From Lunularia cruciata (taxonomy: Eukaryota; Streptophyta; Marchantiopsida; Lunulariales; Lunulariaceae): 64,000 nucleotides of DNA. This document shows, piece after piece, positions 1 to 11,490 of this stretch. The DNA lies in the NCBI GenBank assembly GCA_948567375.1, contig OX419756.1:71154552-71218551 (forward strand), read 5' to 3'. The position numbers and the translations under genes are program-made. Under the pieces are notes generated by a model, which saw only the letters and a list, made by a program, of their open reading frames with translations, was not told where the DNA came from and made no database searches. Within the stretch, counting starts at the first letter, position 1. Every line of letters begins with the position of its first letter.

Positions 1-71
1 TAGTTAGAGGAATTTTGGCCGTTACTCATAGACAACTTTCCGATGGTCAGATTTTGTGTTTAGGGTATTGA
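1..71 (+). pseudogene. 3' end of a gypsy integrase (family C), cut by the window edge
   Basis: This stretch matches 3735-3796, the last codons of the family C integrase, including the segment encoding a THRLLSDGQ-like peptide and the same stop. It belongs to an element whose body lies left of the window. It is followed directly by an LTR, so the array reads pol end - LTR - internal region - LTR, as expected when two copies share an LTR through unequal recombination. Confidence 0.75.
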
Positions 72-490
72 CTTCATGGTGGAGCATACTGTCACTTGCA
101 CCATCTACACCGTCAAGTGTTCCATCAGCAAGACCATTGGGATGAGATCTAGGTCAAAATCAAGAGTATACCCTAGAAATACACCTCCAAAGAGCTCACT
201 TCTCTAATGTTGAGCCTTTGAGTTCTTGGCTAGAGTGGACAAAAAGCCGGTGAGCATCACCTGGAGTCTCTTAGGTAGAGTGGGTGTGGCTTGATTGTAA
301 TCAATGCCTTGTTGTTAGCAAGTTGTTGCAGATTAGATCAAGTATTGATTTGAGATTGATTGATTTGAGTTGTAAATGATCTGATTATTTGGCACTTTAG
401 AGTTTATGTATGGCTTATGTGAGTTGTATTTTTATAGTGTATGATGTTGACAATAATGTATGTTATGTAGTGATGCATATACGCACGACA
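69..490 (+). repeat. LTR of gypsy family C, left copy
   Basis: It is a direct repeat of 3794-4222 and begins TGACTTCATGG and ends CGCACGACA, so it has the TG...CA form of an LTR. Both copies overlap the pol stop codon by their first three bases. The sequence after position 490 is protease-like coding sequence. No primer-binding site or gag follows the LTR, so this junction is a deletion. Confidence 0.7.
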
Positions 491-816
491 AGGTTGATGA
501 AGAAGTTGGGTATGATATCTTCAAGACCTTCAACATTTGTGGTGAGCATGGCAAACAAGCAACAAGTTTGACAAGTAGGGGTGATGGATAAAGTGGCAAT
601 TTTAGTTACGGGAGTTCAAATCTCATGACTTTCCAAGTCTTGAAGGATTCAAGCTATGATTTAATTCTTGGGAGGCCATGGTTGAGAGCAACACTCACAA
701 CTAATCAATGGCACAAAAGGCATTTGAGGATTGGGCCATCAAACCATAGAGTCACAATTCTTGTGACTAACACCACCAACACTTCACATTCAGATACTTC
801 ATCTTCTGATTATTGA
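491..816 (+). pseudogene. aspartic protease remnant of gypsy family C
   Basis: The reading frame from 625 to the stop at 814-816 contains SYDLILGRPWLRA. This is the hydrophobic-Leu-Gly-x-x-Trp-Leu motif that closes retroviral-type proteases of plant Ty3/gypsy elements. The catalytic D-S/T-G triad should lie upstream but is not recognisable between 491 and 624. The part lies between the LTR and the RT, which is the expected order, but gag is entirely missing. It is non-functional. Confidence 0.7.
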
Positions 817-2218
817 GAATCAGATCCTGATGAAGGAGCTTTAGGTGTGGACACAAGCATGGAAGAGGAGACTTCTATTGAGGAAGATGAATCTAAATCT
901 GACTCTGATTTAGATGTATATCCCTTGTGTGCTATGGATTTTGCACCTAAGCCATAGGTTTTGAAGGACCCAAATAAATCACCATTGACACTTGAGGAGA
1001 TAGAGAGGAGATTATCTACACTCAAGTATGGTCCAAGTGTTACCAAGGATGAGAAGATGAGATTTGGGGAGATTTTCCGCAAGTTCATTCATGTGTTTGC
1101 TTTTAGTTACAAGGAATTGAAGGAAGTCACCTTGGAGGAGCACAAGATAGAGGTGAAGTCACATGCAAGACCAATCCACCAAAAGCAATGTTGCATTAGC
1201 CCACCAATATCTTTGGTTGTGAAGGAGGAGATTGATAAGCTCAAGGAGGCGGATTTATCTTTGAGGTAGAGAATTCAGAATGGGTGTCTCTAATTGTCAT
1301 TATGAAGAAAAAGAATGGCAAGCTTTGGGTATGTGTGGATTACAAGAAGCTCAACGCTATTACCAAGAAGGACTACTACCCATTACCCATTGCATTCATT
1401 GATGAGATGTTAGAGGAGGTTGCAGGTCATGAGAGGTACAATTTTGGAGATGGTTATAGTGGATACAACCAAATCAAGATTGCACCAGAGCATCAACAAC
1501 TCACCACATTCACCACACCTTAGAGAACTTACGCTTTCAAGGTCATGCATTTTGGGCTTTGCAATGCTCTAGCCACATTCCAACGGTTCATGAACAAGGT
1601 ACTTGAACCTTTCATTGGGAAATTTGTGAGAGACTTCATTGATGACTTTTGTGTCTATGGGAGCAAAGAGGAGCACTTTGAGCCCCTAATCAAGGTCTTG
1701 CAATGCTTGGATGAGGCAAATGCATCACTCAACCCCAAGAAGTGCATTTTTGGATGTGAAGAAGGTCTACTTTTGGGGCACATCATCTCCAAGGATAGAA
1801 TATAAATTGATCCTAAGAAGGTGAGGAAAATCTCAAACCTTCTATTCTCTTCAAGCTTGATAAAGTTACGACAATTCTTGGGGATGGTTGGGTTCTATAG
1901 GAGGTTCATATTCTCATTTTCCATCAAGGTTTATGCATTGACTATCTACATGAAGAAGGGTGTAGATTACATGGTGATTTTGGAAGACAAGGAGGCTCTC
2001 AAAGCTTTTGAGGACCTCAAGCAATCCCTTGTTGTAGCTCCAATTCTTGCTCAACTTGATTGGAGTAAGCTTTTCATCCTCTACACTGATGCTTCTAATG
2101 AAGCTTAGGATGTACTCTTAGTCAATTAGACCAATATGGGTATAATCATCCAATATCTTATGCTAGTAGGCCAATAGTTTCAGCAGAGAAGAACTACTCT
2201 ATCACAAAGAGAAAATGG
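817..2218 (+). pseudogene. reverse transcriptase and start of RNase H, gypsy family C
   Basis: The frame runs through acidic linker sequence (817-1269) and then the RT fingers and palm. Visible blocks are WVCVDYKKLNAITKKDYYPL, DGYSGYNQI, the MHFGLCNALATFQRFMN block and the FIDDFCVYG block, which replaces the usual YxDD with FIDD. Thumb sequence with QFLGMVGFYRRFI follows at 1875-1915, and RNase H begins at 2070 with LYTDASNEA. Stops at 1267-1269, 1521-1523, 1803-1805 and 2106-2108, and frame changes near 1275 and between 2108 and 2219, break the gene. Confidence 0.9.
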
Positions 2219-3523
2219 TTGCCAGTGATCTTTGGTCTCAAGAAGTTTAGACACTGCTTTACTGGAGGGAAAGCCACCATTGTCACAGATCACAAGGCTT
2301 TGAAGTACATCTTCAACAAGCCTAATCTGGAAGGGAGACTAGCAAGGTGGATGATACTCTTGTTTGAGTATGACTACACCATTGAGGATAGGCCAGGAAA
2401 GAAACATGCAAATGCAGATTTGTTATATAGAGCCTATGATCATGATGGAGATGAGCCACTAGATAATTCCTTCCCAGATGAGGAGCTCATAACAATCTCA
2501 TTCACTCAAGAGGTTACAATGGAGTACAAGGAGATTGTGGATTTTGTGACAAGAGGTAACTATCCAGAAGGGGTGCATGCTAGGGAGAAGAAGGCCCTTG
2601 TAGCAAGATCTAGACCTTATACAATGGTGGAGGATATTCTTTTTCACCAAGGAGCAGATGGTCTACTTCGTAGAGTAGTGGGTAAGGAAGAGTCTATCCT
2701 ACTCATAAAGGAGTTTCATGAAGGTTTAGTATATGGAGGACACTTTGTAAGAAAGGTGACTACTTTCAAGATTTTAGATGCAGATTACCATTGGAGAGTG
2801 ATTTTCAAGGATTTTCTTGATTATTGCAAAACTTGTCATGTTTGTCAAGTTTTTGTTGGAAAGTCTACATCCACTACACCAGTTAGATCAATTCCATTGC
2901 TAGGACCTTTTGAGAAGTGTGGAATTGATTTTGTAGGTCCTCTCAATAGAACCCCAAGGAACAATCGGTACATTGTGATAGTTAGTGATTACCTTACTAA
3001 GTGGGTTGAGGCTAGACCATTGAGGGACAAGAATGAAAATGAAGTTGGTAGATTTCTTTATGAACTTATTATCATTAGGTTTGGATGCCTTTTGGAGTTG
3101 GTTCTTGATAAAGGAGAGGAGTTTACAAGAAGCATCACTATAGCCATGCTACAATATTTCTCTATCACACATAGAGTAACTACATCCTATAAGCCAAATT
3201 CCAATGGCTTGGCAGAAAGAGCCAATGAGACCTTGTGCATGATATTGGCTATAGATGCAGAAATGGAAGGGGCTAAACATCATTGGGACAAGAGGATTCA
3301 TGCAATTTTGTGGGAGTATAAGACAACCATGAAGACTTCTACTAGATATTCTCCATTTCAATTGGTATATGGTTTTCAGTCTACCCTACCTATTCACTTT
3401 GATCTTCCTACCTTCCAAAGCATTCATAGGAGATTGAAGAAAGCACAAGGAGGTGATGCAGAGAAGTCAAGGAAGGAACAACTCATGAAGTTGGAAGAGG
3501 CAAGAGCAGTTGCTATGGTTTGA
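2219..3523 (+). pseudogene. RNase H C-terminal half and integrase core, gypsy family C
   Basis: This is the longest intact stretch of the element (434 codons). It opens in RNase H with VTDHKALKYIFNKPNLEGRL and the ADLLYRA end. The integrase zinc finger follows (about residues 158-215, with His residues and CKTCHVCQ), then the DDE core. GIDFVGPL carries the first Asp, LVLDKGEEF the second, and the NGLAERANETL block the Glu. All three acidic residues are therefore present. A TGA at 3521-3523 separates it from the C-terminal segment, which continues in the same frame. Confidence 0.92.
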
Positions 3524-3796
3524 GTGGAGCAAGCCCAAAGGAAACAAAAGGAGAGCTATGACAAGAGGCAAAGCAAGAAGAAGGTGGAGCCTTTGAAAGA
3601 AGGTGATCGGGTAATGTTGTTTGACTCCATTCAATTCAAGAGAGTACAAAAGAAATTTTTGCCTAAGTACTTTGGACCTTTCATGGTGAAGAAGGTGTGG
3701 GGCAATTACACCTATGATCTCAAGGAGTTACTTAAGGAGTTAGCAGTCACTCATAGACTACTTTCTGATGGTCAGATTTTGTGTTTGGGGTATTGA
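3524..3796 (+). pseudogene. integrase C-terminal domain, gypsy family C
   Basis: This is the in-frame continuation of the integrase after one TGA. It contains SYDKRQSKKK, LKEGDRVMLFDS and the KYFGPFMVKKV block, which is the GPY/F module of Ty3/gypsy integrases. No chromodomain follows; the frame stops where the LTR begins at 3794. This separates family C from the chromodomain families A and B found elsewhere in the window. Confidence 0.88.
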
Positions 3797-4222
3797 CTTC
3801 ATGGTAAGGCCTACCATCACTTTGCAATGTTTGCACCATTGGGTGTGTTATTAGCAGGACCGTTAGGGTTTTAGACCTAGCTCAAGTCCATGGGTATACT
3901 TTTAAAGTGCATCTTTGGAGAGTTTACTTCTTTGATGTTGACCCTTCAAGTTCTTGGCTATGGTGGATAGAGGTTGGCAAGCATCATATGGATTCTCTTA
4001 GCTAGAACGTGTGTAGCTTGACTATAATTAGTGCACAATTGTTGGTAGTTTATAGAGTGACAAATCAAGTATTGATCTGAGTTGAGTTGATTTGAGTGAT
4101 GTAAACAAACTGATTATTGTGGCACTTTAGAGTCTATGTATGACTTACGTGTGAGTTATGTATCTATAATGTATGATGTTGATAGTGATGTACATTGTGT
4201 AATGATGTATATACGCATGACA
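3794..4222 (+). repeat. LTR of gypsy family C, right copy
   Basis: It is a direct repeat of 69-490 with the same TGACTTCATGG start and a CGCATGACA end. Small indels and many substitutions separate the two copies, so the array is old. A partial third copy lies inverted at 14641-14874. Confidence 0.72.
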
Positions 4223-4380
4223 TGTATTATATATAACCATCTCCTAAAGATGTTTGGATCTAAAATGGATATCTTTCCACATTGGTCCTTCATACTTCAA
4301 GCCAAACAATTGTAGCTTTCTCCAACATAAGGGACTATATACCAAAGTCTAATAAAACCCTATGTGGTATGCAGACCTTT
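4223..4380 (-). pseudogene. protease-like remnant of a minus-strand gypsy element
   Basis: On the minus strand this stretch, continuing from 4849 across the solo LTR, reads GKVCIPHRVLLDFGI and then SLMLEKATIVWL. This looks like an aspartic protease start in which D-S/T-G has become D-F-G. It is the lowest-coordinate part of a minus-strand family C-like element whose gag lies at 4849-6120 and beyond 12368. Assignment rests on one motif and on order. Confidence 0.4.
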
Positions 4381-4450
4381 TGTAACAATATAGAATTGAC
4401 CAACAAGTTAGTCAAGACCAACTATGTAGCAAATAGCCCAAATTAGCCTA

Positions 4451-4702
4451 GAATATTCTAGAAGCATCTAGGAAGCTTCTTGGTACCTTCCAAGTATTGG
4501 GTAATGTGCATGCCAAGTGATGAATCATAAGAGGAAGCTTCTTGGGAAGCTTCTTGGCTAGCTTAGCTTACACACCAAGTAGACAGTTTCTAGAAGGAAA
4601 CTTCTTGAAGAAGCTAACCGGGACCGCTTCTTGAGAAGCTTCTTGTTTAGTTTGACTTCCACTCTAAGAAATCAAATTTGAGGAAGCTTCTGGAGAAGCT
4701 TC
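4451..4702 (+). promoter_or_regulatory. heat-shock-element-like array in the LTR U3
   Basis: A perfect three-module element GAATATTCTAGAA lies at 4451-4463. GAAGCTTC occurs six times (4472, 4534, 4546, 4635, 4683, 4695), TTCTAGAA at 4588 and TTCTTGAA at 4602. The nGAAnnTTCnnGAAn pattern is the binding consensus of heat-shock factors. The array sits 30-280 bp upstream of the TATA box at 4734. Heat inducibility is an inference. Confidence 0.55.
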
Positions 4703-4733
4703 TCAAGAGCCTTGTATACCTCCCTATAAATAC

Positions 4734-4742
4734 CAAAGCCCA
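4734..4742 (+). promoter_or_regulatory. TATA box of the family B LTR
   Basis: CTATAAATA in the context CCTCCCTATAAATACC. The same box recurs in other B LTRs, for example reversed near 39637 and 45498, which supports a U3/R promoter role. Confidence 0.6.
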
Positions 4743-4848
4743 AGCTCATGCTAGGCATTTGGAATTTTCCTCATTCAAGAGTTCCAATGTGAGCTTTTAC
4801 CTTCATCTTCCATCCTCCTATTTCTCTCTTTGATCTTGGTCGTTTGCA

Positions 4849-6120
4849 CCTTCCCTAAAGGTCCCACCAAAAATAAAATGTCACTCTATTTATCCAATAG
4901 GACAACTCCAAGTGTGAATTGAGCTTGCTCAATAGCAAATCTAGATGGTAACTCCTCTAACCTAACTATTATTGCCTATTATAAACCATTGGTTGATGAA
5001 CTATCCTATGCTCAACCAAGTAAGCTCTACTACCAACCACCTTTGCTCTAAAAGCAAGAGACCCATCCTCCCTAATATTACAAAGTGTGCCAACAAACTA
5101 GAACACTGGAATTGGATCAACTCCCAATGTAACCATGTCACTAGTTGAGCACAAAGAGAAGCACATGATCAATTGAGCTACTCCTAACATTGTGCTAGAC
5201 TCAATTTGTGTAATAGAAAGTGGATGACTAGTATTTAGTCCATCTTTCACTCCATTACTTCATACCACATGTGCACTAGGACGTTTAGGAGGTATGTATG
5301 TTGTTTGTAGTGCTTTAGAGAATGTGAAAAACTAAGGAGCTCTAACTTATCCACCAGCTTCTCTTCTCTATGGGTCCAACTCCAATGATGCTCCTCTGGG
5401 CTTTGAAGTACATGCCACAATCTTAGTTACTATAGCAATATTGCCTATGTTGTTCTACATGTAAAGTCCAAGATATCTCTATCACAAACATAAGAGGTTG
5501 TAGTTAAAGCACCTAAATCTGATCTCCTTTGAGATATGGCCATGCTAGCTAATCTTTACTCCAATTGCTTAATTTGAATAGTCATTTTTGTATTGGAAGC
5601 AAGTGTAGGTATTGGGCTCCTACTAGGTGTAGGTCCTCTACTACCACCTTGTCTTCCATGACCTGGAGCTCCTCTATCACTTGCCATAACAACCTTACCA
5701 CTCTGTAACTCCGGATGAAGGTCAAAGCATTGGTCATTAGTTTGACCAAATCTATGGCTATGGTCACATTTTCTATATGTTGGTTGTGATGCACCATAGG
5801 TATCATGCACATTGCCTTAAGTGCACTCTCTCTTGTGATGAGGTCCACCACAAGTCCAACAAGCAATACCACCACTCATTAGTTGCTACTGACCCAAAAA
5901 TGAAAGTAAGGGTCTAGTTGCACTAGGCCCTCCACTCACTCCATAAGATCTAGGTTTTCCACTCCACCCTTGGAAGCCAACATGGTGTGGTGTACTCTGT
6001 TACACTCTAGATGAAGTAACAACTATGATGAGGTTTCCGTACTAACTCTAGATGTCACCATTCTCTCTTTCATATTGAGCTCAATGCACTAAGCCAAACT
6101 AAAGACCACCACCAATGTAG
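4849..6120 (-). pseudogene. gag region of a minus-strand gypsy element
   Basis: The minus strand between about 5875 and 5825 encodes CWTCGGPHHKREC, a C-x2-C-x3-H-x4-C zinc-knuckle-like motif of retrotransposon gag proteins. It is followed by Gly/Arg-rich sequence (GAPGHGRQGGSRGP, around 5640) in the 84-residue frame 5556-5810. Reading frames are broken in many places. The 6126-12362 element was inserted here, and gag-like sequence seems to resume at 12368. The family is probably C by position. Confidence 0.55.
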
Positions 6121-6125
6121 GTGAG

Positions 6126-6721
6126 TGTAATATTATAAGGATAAGAGAACCCACAAGAGAAACACAATAGAAGAAACACAAAGTTTCACACTCATTACTC
6201 CAATGCCCCAAAGGAGCACCTTGTTGTTATTATATAGCAAAGAGGATTCTCTCAAGGGAAGCTCCACCCTTGGATCAGATATATGGAGTAGTAACATGTC
6301 AACAAGCTCCACCTTTAGTTCAGATACATGCATGGATGACATGTTGGTTCTTGTCCTATCTAGTTGGTCAAACAAGTTTAACTAGAGGGAATCTTTAGAG
6401 AATCTTCTTGTAAAAAGCTCACAATCATATGGATGAGGTACCATTGGAAAGCTCTCAACAAGATAACAATGTGGAAAGAAGGTATGCCTATTTTCCCAAA
6501 GGGAGGAGAAATCTTACCATTTTTGAGGCCTACTTCCTTTGTTTAGGCCTCCAAAATTGACTCAAGTTTTCATGGTGTTTTTGGCTCCTACCTTATTAGT
6601 AGAATTACTCTTTTGGTGACACCTCTATTCAATCTACTTAATCCATTATATATAACATCATGCTAGATATTACCAAGCTAACTTTTATCTCTAGATAATA
6701 TGTCTAGCTAATGGTATTACA
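6126..6721 (-). repeat. 3' LTR of element A1
   Basis: It runs from TGTAATATT to TATTACA when read on the plus strand, which gives the terminal inverted form expected for an LTR. It is homologous to 11760-12362. A TATA-like stretch (TATATAATA on the minus strand) lies near 6231-6240. At 596 bp it is the short form of the A LTR, without the 5' duplication seen in three other copies. Confidence 0.85.
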
Positions 6722-6734
6722 AATATCCCTTCTT

Positions 6735-6953
6735 TTAAGATGCAACATCTTCATTGCAAAGTTGTTGCTCAAAAGATTGCATTAACACCAATGCATGGTT
6801 GGTTGCTAGCTCCCATGTTGCCTCATATAGTGGGTATCCTTTCCAATGTACAAGATATTGTACACACGAATGGCGGGCACAACAAATGCATCTTTGGAGA
6901 ATGTGTTCAACCTCATATTCCATCGTGCCATCAATGATTTTGGACAAGGTCAA
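6735..6953 (-). pseudogene. chromodomain at the C-terminus of A1 integrase
   Basis: The 72-codon frame reads MEYEVEHILQRCIC and then YLVHWKGYPLYEATWE, which matches the chromodomain fold with its aromatic cage region, followed by an acidic tail and a stop just before the LTR. In chromoviruses this domain tethers the integrase to modified histones and biases insertion towards heterochromatin. The segment itself is intact, but the upstream integrase frame is broken. A homologue with an internal duplication lies at 47860-48141. Confidence 0.88.
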
Positions 6954-8164
6954 ATTTCTTGTATGGAAGGAAAGTGGAGTAGCTAGGATAGATATCTACC
7001 TAGTAAGGAAACATGGAACAATAGATGGATCTTCATGTGTGGCGGTAGCTTGAGGTGATAGGCCATTGTATTGATTTTCCAAAGGATGGGAAAAGGCCCA
7101 ATAAAACAAGGTCTGAGCTTACAAGTGCCAACTAACATGAGGTTGGTTGTGGACAGCTAGACTTGATTCCTATTAGTGAACTCCATGTGCCAGAAATGTG
7201 CATCTACATACTATTTTTGTTAATTTTGGATGTTCTACAACTTGTGTTTAGTCTTCTCTACTCTTTGTTAGATTCTAGAAACAAAATTGTTGACAACATC
7301 AACCTTGGTAGCCACCAGGTGGATCTTCATCAAGCTCAAAGGTGTGAAAAGATGCTTTTCATACATGCGGACAAATAGTATGACCTATGTGGATGCATTC
7401 ACTAAATTGTTGTAGGTAAATTCTACCAATGGAAGTAAGTTGTCCTACCTCTCTTGCTCGTCTAAGGTGAAGCCCTGGAACATGTCTTCAATAGTGCAAT
7501 TAGCCTGGTCTGTTTGTCCATTGGTCTATGGATAGTAAGCCATAGGTATGGCCAATTTGGTTTTGAAGATGCCAAAGAGTTTTCTCCAAAACAAACTAGT
7601 GAATTGAATTGCCTCTATTGGTGATGAGCACTTGAGGTAGGCCATGGTGAGAAAAGACTGCATCTATGTACAATTGAGCTAATTATGGAGTAGCCATGTC
7701 ATTGGTGGTAAGATGCACATGAATCATTTTGCTAAGTTGATTGAAAAAGACTACATGGAGTCAAATCTTGAGGTGGTCTTGGGCAATTCACAACCAAGTC
7801 TATGCTTACCTATTCCCAAGGTTATGTAAGAATAGCAAGGAGTTGAAGAAGTCTTGTGGGACCTTAATTAGAAGCTTTATTGTGTTGATAGAGTAGGTAG
7901 TTTTGAACATATTCCATCAAATTGTTGCTCATCTTTGGCCAATAGTAATGGCATTTCATTTCATCTAAGGTCTTGTTTATTCCAATGTGACCTGCAATGG
8001 AAAAATTCATAACATTTTGCTAGGATGGTAGTTCTTATGTCTATGCATTTAGATCCATAACTTGCCATCACAAAAGGTGATTCCTTGGGTATTGATGATG
8101 CCTTTAGATGAATTTTTAGATGAATAGATAAATACAATCTATGGATTAGTTTTTGTAGCAACAA
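6954..8164 (-). pseudogene. integrase of element A1
   Basis: The position between RNase H and chromodomain and similarity to 47100-47850 identify this as integrase. On the minus strand fragments such as KCYEFFHCRSHW (zinc-finger side, around 8010) can be read, and the core lies at about 7090-7900. Many stops and frameshifts leave no frame longer than about 70 codons, so catalytic residues cannot be checked with confidence. Confidence 0.7.
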
Positions 8165-8291
8165 AAATCCTTGGCCAGAATTTTTGGTTCATCTTGATCT
8201 CTACCACCAAATTGTTTGCCATAGGCATTTGGGTGTATGCATCTGCAAGTTGCTTCTTCCCTTCCACATATGTGATTGTCATGTTGAACCG

Positions 8292-9560
8292 CTATGTTGC
8301 TCTACCCACCAAATCTATTGATGAGATAAAAAAAAATTTCTTGAGATAGACTAGAGGTTTGTGGTCTATCTCCACTACAAGTGCCTTCTTGCCAAGATAG
8401 TGCTTCCAATGTTTGGTTGCAAGAACAATGGTCAACTCTTCTTGTTTTGTGTTGAGATAGTTGCATTCAACTAGTAACAATTTTTGAGAGAAATATGCAA
8501 TAGGGTACCATCTATCATGCCATTCTTCTTGTAGGATTGCTCTTATTGCTACACTTGATGCATCTATAGATAACTTGATTGGAGGTTTTAAATCATACCA
8601 TTTCAAGATTGGTGCATGTAGTAATATGTCTTTCAATTCTTGAAAGGCCAACTCTTGTGCAATTCTCTTCATCCACTTCTTCCCCTTTCCGAGTAGTGTT
8701 GTTAGAGGTTGTGCAACCTTGAAAAAGTCCTTGAAAATTTGACAATCAAACCCCATCAATCCTAAATATTTATTGAGTTGAGATTGATCTTTTGGAGCAC
8801 CCCATTTTTGAATGACATTTATTTTATTTTTTAACACTTGGATACCTTTTCCACTTACTCTATGCCATAAGTAGTCTACTTTAGATTTTCCAAACTTGCA
8901 CTTTGAAATTTTGGCATAAAATTTTTTCACTAAATTTGGAGAACTTTTCACAAATGATAACTATGCTCCATCATCTTCCTATTGTAGAGTAAGATTTCAT
9001 TCTAGGAAAATGATACTAGATTTATCCAAGTATGGAAAAAACATATCATTCATCAAATTCATAAAAGTGACTAGTGCGTTGGTGAGACCAAACGGCGTCA
9101 CCAGGAACTCAAAGTGATTATACCTTGTTTAAAAGGTTATTTTGTATATATCTTCCTCTGCAATCTTGATTTGGTTGTAATTTCTACGCAGATCAAGTTT
9201 GGTGAAGTGTTTTTGCTGAAATGAGTTGATTGAATAGATCATTCATGTAGGGTAAAGGATATTTTTTCTTCACCATTTGTTGATTTAGGCCCTAATAGTC
9301 AATGCATATACAAATTGTACCATCCTTCTTCTTCACAAACAAGATAGGAGCTCCCGTATGGTGATATGTTGGGTTGGATAAACCATATTTATAGTATATC
9401 CTTGATTTGATCCTAACACTCCTCTAACTCATGAGACAATTGTCAATATGAGGTCTTACACGAGGTATCTTCCCATGAAATATCTTGATTTTATGATCTA
9501 CTTTCCTTTTTGGTGTTAATCCTCAGGGTAAGTCATTTGGGAAAGACTTCTTGAAACTCA
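8292..9560 (-). pseudogene. reverse transcriptase and RNase H of element A1
   Basis: The minus-strand frame 8951-8292 (219 codons) runs from the RT thumb (KISKCKFGKSKVDYL, NKYLGLMGFDCQIFKDF) through the connection into RNase H (LSIDASSVAIRAILQE, YFSQKLLLVE, YLNTKQEELTIVLATKHWKHY). Upstream, to about 9560, the RT palm is recognisable as [19 protein letters not shown] near 9105-9050 but is frameshifted. The YxDD box is degenerate (IIFL followed by a disrupted acidic pair). It is inactive. Confidence 0.88.
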
Positions 9561-10742
9561 TTGACCACATCTTTAAATTTATAAATAATTTCCCATCTAG
9601 TTGTGCACTCTAGACTTCTCTTATTAGGCCCATGAAATATCTATCTTATAGATAGTTGTTGTCCCTATAATATAGAGAGGCAATTCCTACCTATGTGATC
9701 TTTCTTTAACCCGTATGATATTCCATTAGCAAGTTTTCACTACTTTCTTTCTCCAATTAACCATGGGATTTTAATGCTCCATCCATGACATGCTTAAGAT
9801 TACATTATAATGAGTGAACCGTATCACTTGCCACTCAATCTCTTCATAACACTCTCCTATAGAGAGTATTACCTTTTCATGTAACAACTCAATCTTCTTT
9901 GTTTGGCCATTTGGTAACTCTACTTATTTATTTTCATCCTTCTCTAGATCCATCTCCAACCTTATTGCAACAGAGCAAACTCAAGAAATTCTCTATTGCT
10001 CTAAGGTCTATCAATACTCTCATCTGATTGCCTTTTAGGATTCAATTCAAGATAATCAATTGTGATTTTGTTTTCCTCAACCTTTGCACACTCTCCTCAT
10101 CCCCTCCTCTTACCTTTTTTTTCTCTTATCCATTGAGCCAATAAGGCCACAAGGTACATTAACTAGAAATCTTTGTTTTCCAATGTGATTTCCGCATTCT
10201 TCTCTTCAAATTGTCTCTCCATTGGCATGAGTGATTCTCTAGGTACTTCAGCCATTGATATTGGGTTTTGGGATGGTTCTTCTTCTTGCATTTCTTGATT
10301 GTTCCTGAAGGTACGCACTTGACTTTACAATGCCTCCATGATCATCTTATCTCCCAAAACTCATTCAAAATCCCCTAGATTCCTTGTATCAAATCTTGCA
10401 ACTATAAATCCATGATTCTTACACACCATAAACACTTCCTATTTCAATAGAGATTTAATATGATCACTCAAGAGAGTGAATGCACTTTTGAGACTACCAT
10501 TGGGACTTTAGAGATTATCACTTGTTGATAATATTCTTCACCAAAATTATGAATTATAAAAACCCTAAATATCACTTTTGATCTAATAATATAATGGATT
10601 TCTACTTGAGTGTTGAAAGGGACAGGATTGGATATATTTAGATCTATTGTATCATAAGAAAATGTAGATTTTTAAATTCCACTCTCTATTATATATCACC
10701 ACATGTAGAATCACCAGGTTTGTGAATTCATCACTATATCCA
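9561..10742 (-). pseudogene. gag and protease region of element A1
   Basis: The gag start is recognisable on the minus strand at 10742 (ATGGATATAGTGATGAATTC), matching the plus-strand copy at 52407. Frames are too broken to outline the capsid, zinc knuckle or protease. The identification comes from order and from the homologous leader/gag of A3. Confidence 0.6.
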
Positions 10743-10747
10743 TGAAT

Positions 10748-11490
10748 TATAATCTTTTAAGGATAGAGACCTTAAGAGATATAAAAGAAAAAACACAAAG
10801 TTTCACACTCAATATTTTGATGCTCCAAATGAGCACCTTATCTTTATTATATAGCAAAGAGGATCTCTCGAAAGGAAGCTCTACCCTTGGATCATCTATA
10901 TGGATTGGTGACATGGCAATGAGCTCTACCCTTAGATTAGTTGCATGCATGGGTGACATGTTGGTTTTGGTCATATTTGGTTAGTCAAACAAGCTTTGAT
11001 TGGACAGAATCTTTAAAGAATATTCTTATATGAATCTTAGAATTGCATGGGTGAGGTACTATTGGAAAATTCTTAACAAGACAAGTAGGAGGGAGAGAAG
11101 GCCAACCTTTTCTTTCCCTATGGGAGAACTGGCATATTTTCCAAGTCTAGTTCATCTGTTTAGGCCTCTGAAATTGGCTCTAAAGTTTGACTATTTTTTA
11201 TTCTTACCTTATTATTAGAAGTACTCTTTTGGTGAAACTTTGATCTAATCTACCTAGTCTATTATCTATAACATCTTTCTAGATATTACCAATCCAATTT
11301 TCATCTCTAGATAATGTCTAGATATTGATATTACATTTCTAGGCTATTTTCAACTCCTACTCTATTAGTAGAAGTACTTTTTTGGTGACACCTCTATCTG
11401 ATCTACCTAGCCCATCATACCTAACATCCTTCTAGATGTTACCAAGCCAATTTTCATATAAAGATGATATGTTTAGTTACTAGTATTACA
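10748..11490 (-). repeat. solo LTR of family A nested in A1
   Basis: A 743-bp LTR interrupts A1 exactly at its gag start codon. The flanks TGAAT (10743-10747) and TGAAC (11491-11495) are a 5-bp target-site duplication with one change. A1 sequence on each side matches the uninterrupted leader/gag junction near 52400. It is the long form of the LTR: the part 11336-11490 duplicates the LTR end seen at about 11180-11335. Confidence 0.85.

Larger units (their letters stand above)
4381..4848 (+). repeat. solo LTR of gypsy family B
   Basis: It starts TGTAACAATAT and ends CGTTTGCA, and is similar over its length to the LTRs at 39524, 45406, 45989, 48766 and 49491. The flanks are CCTTT (4376-4380) and CCTTC (4849-4853), a 5-bp target-site duplication with one difference, so this is a complete solo LTR. 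A TATA box (CTATAAATA) lies at 4734-4742. The preceding 250 bp hold a dense array of heat-shock-element-like modules (separate entry). Confidence 0.88.
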
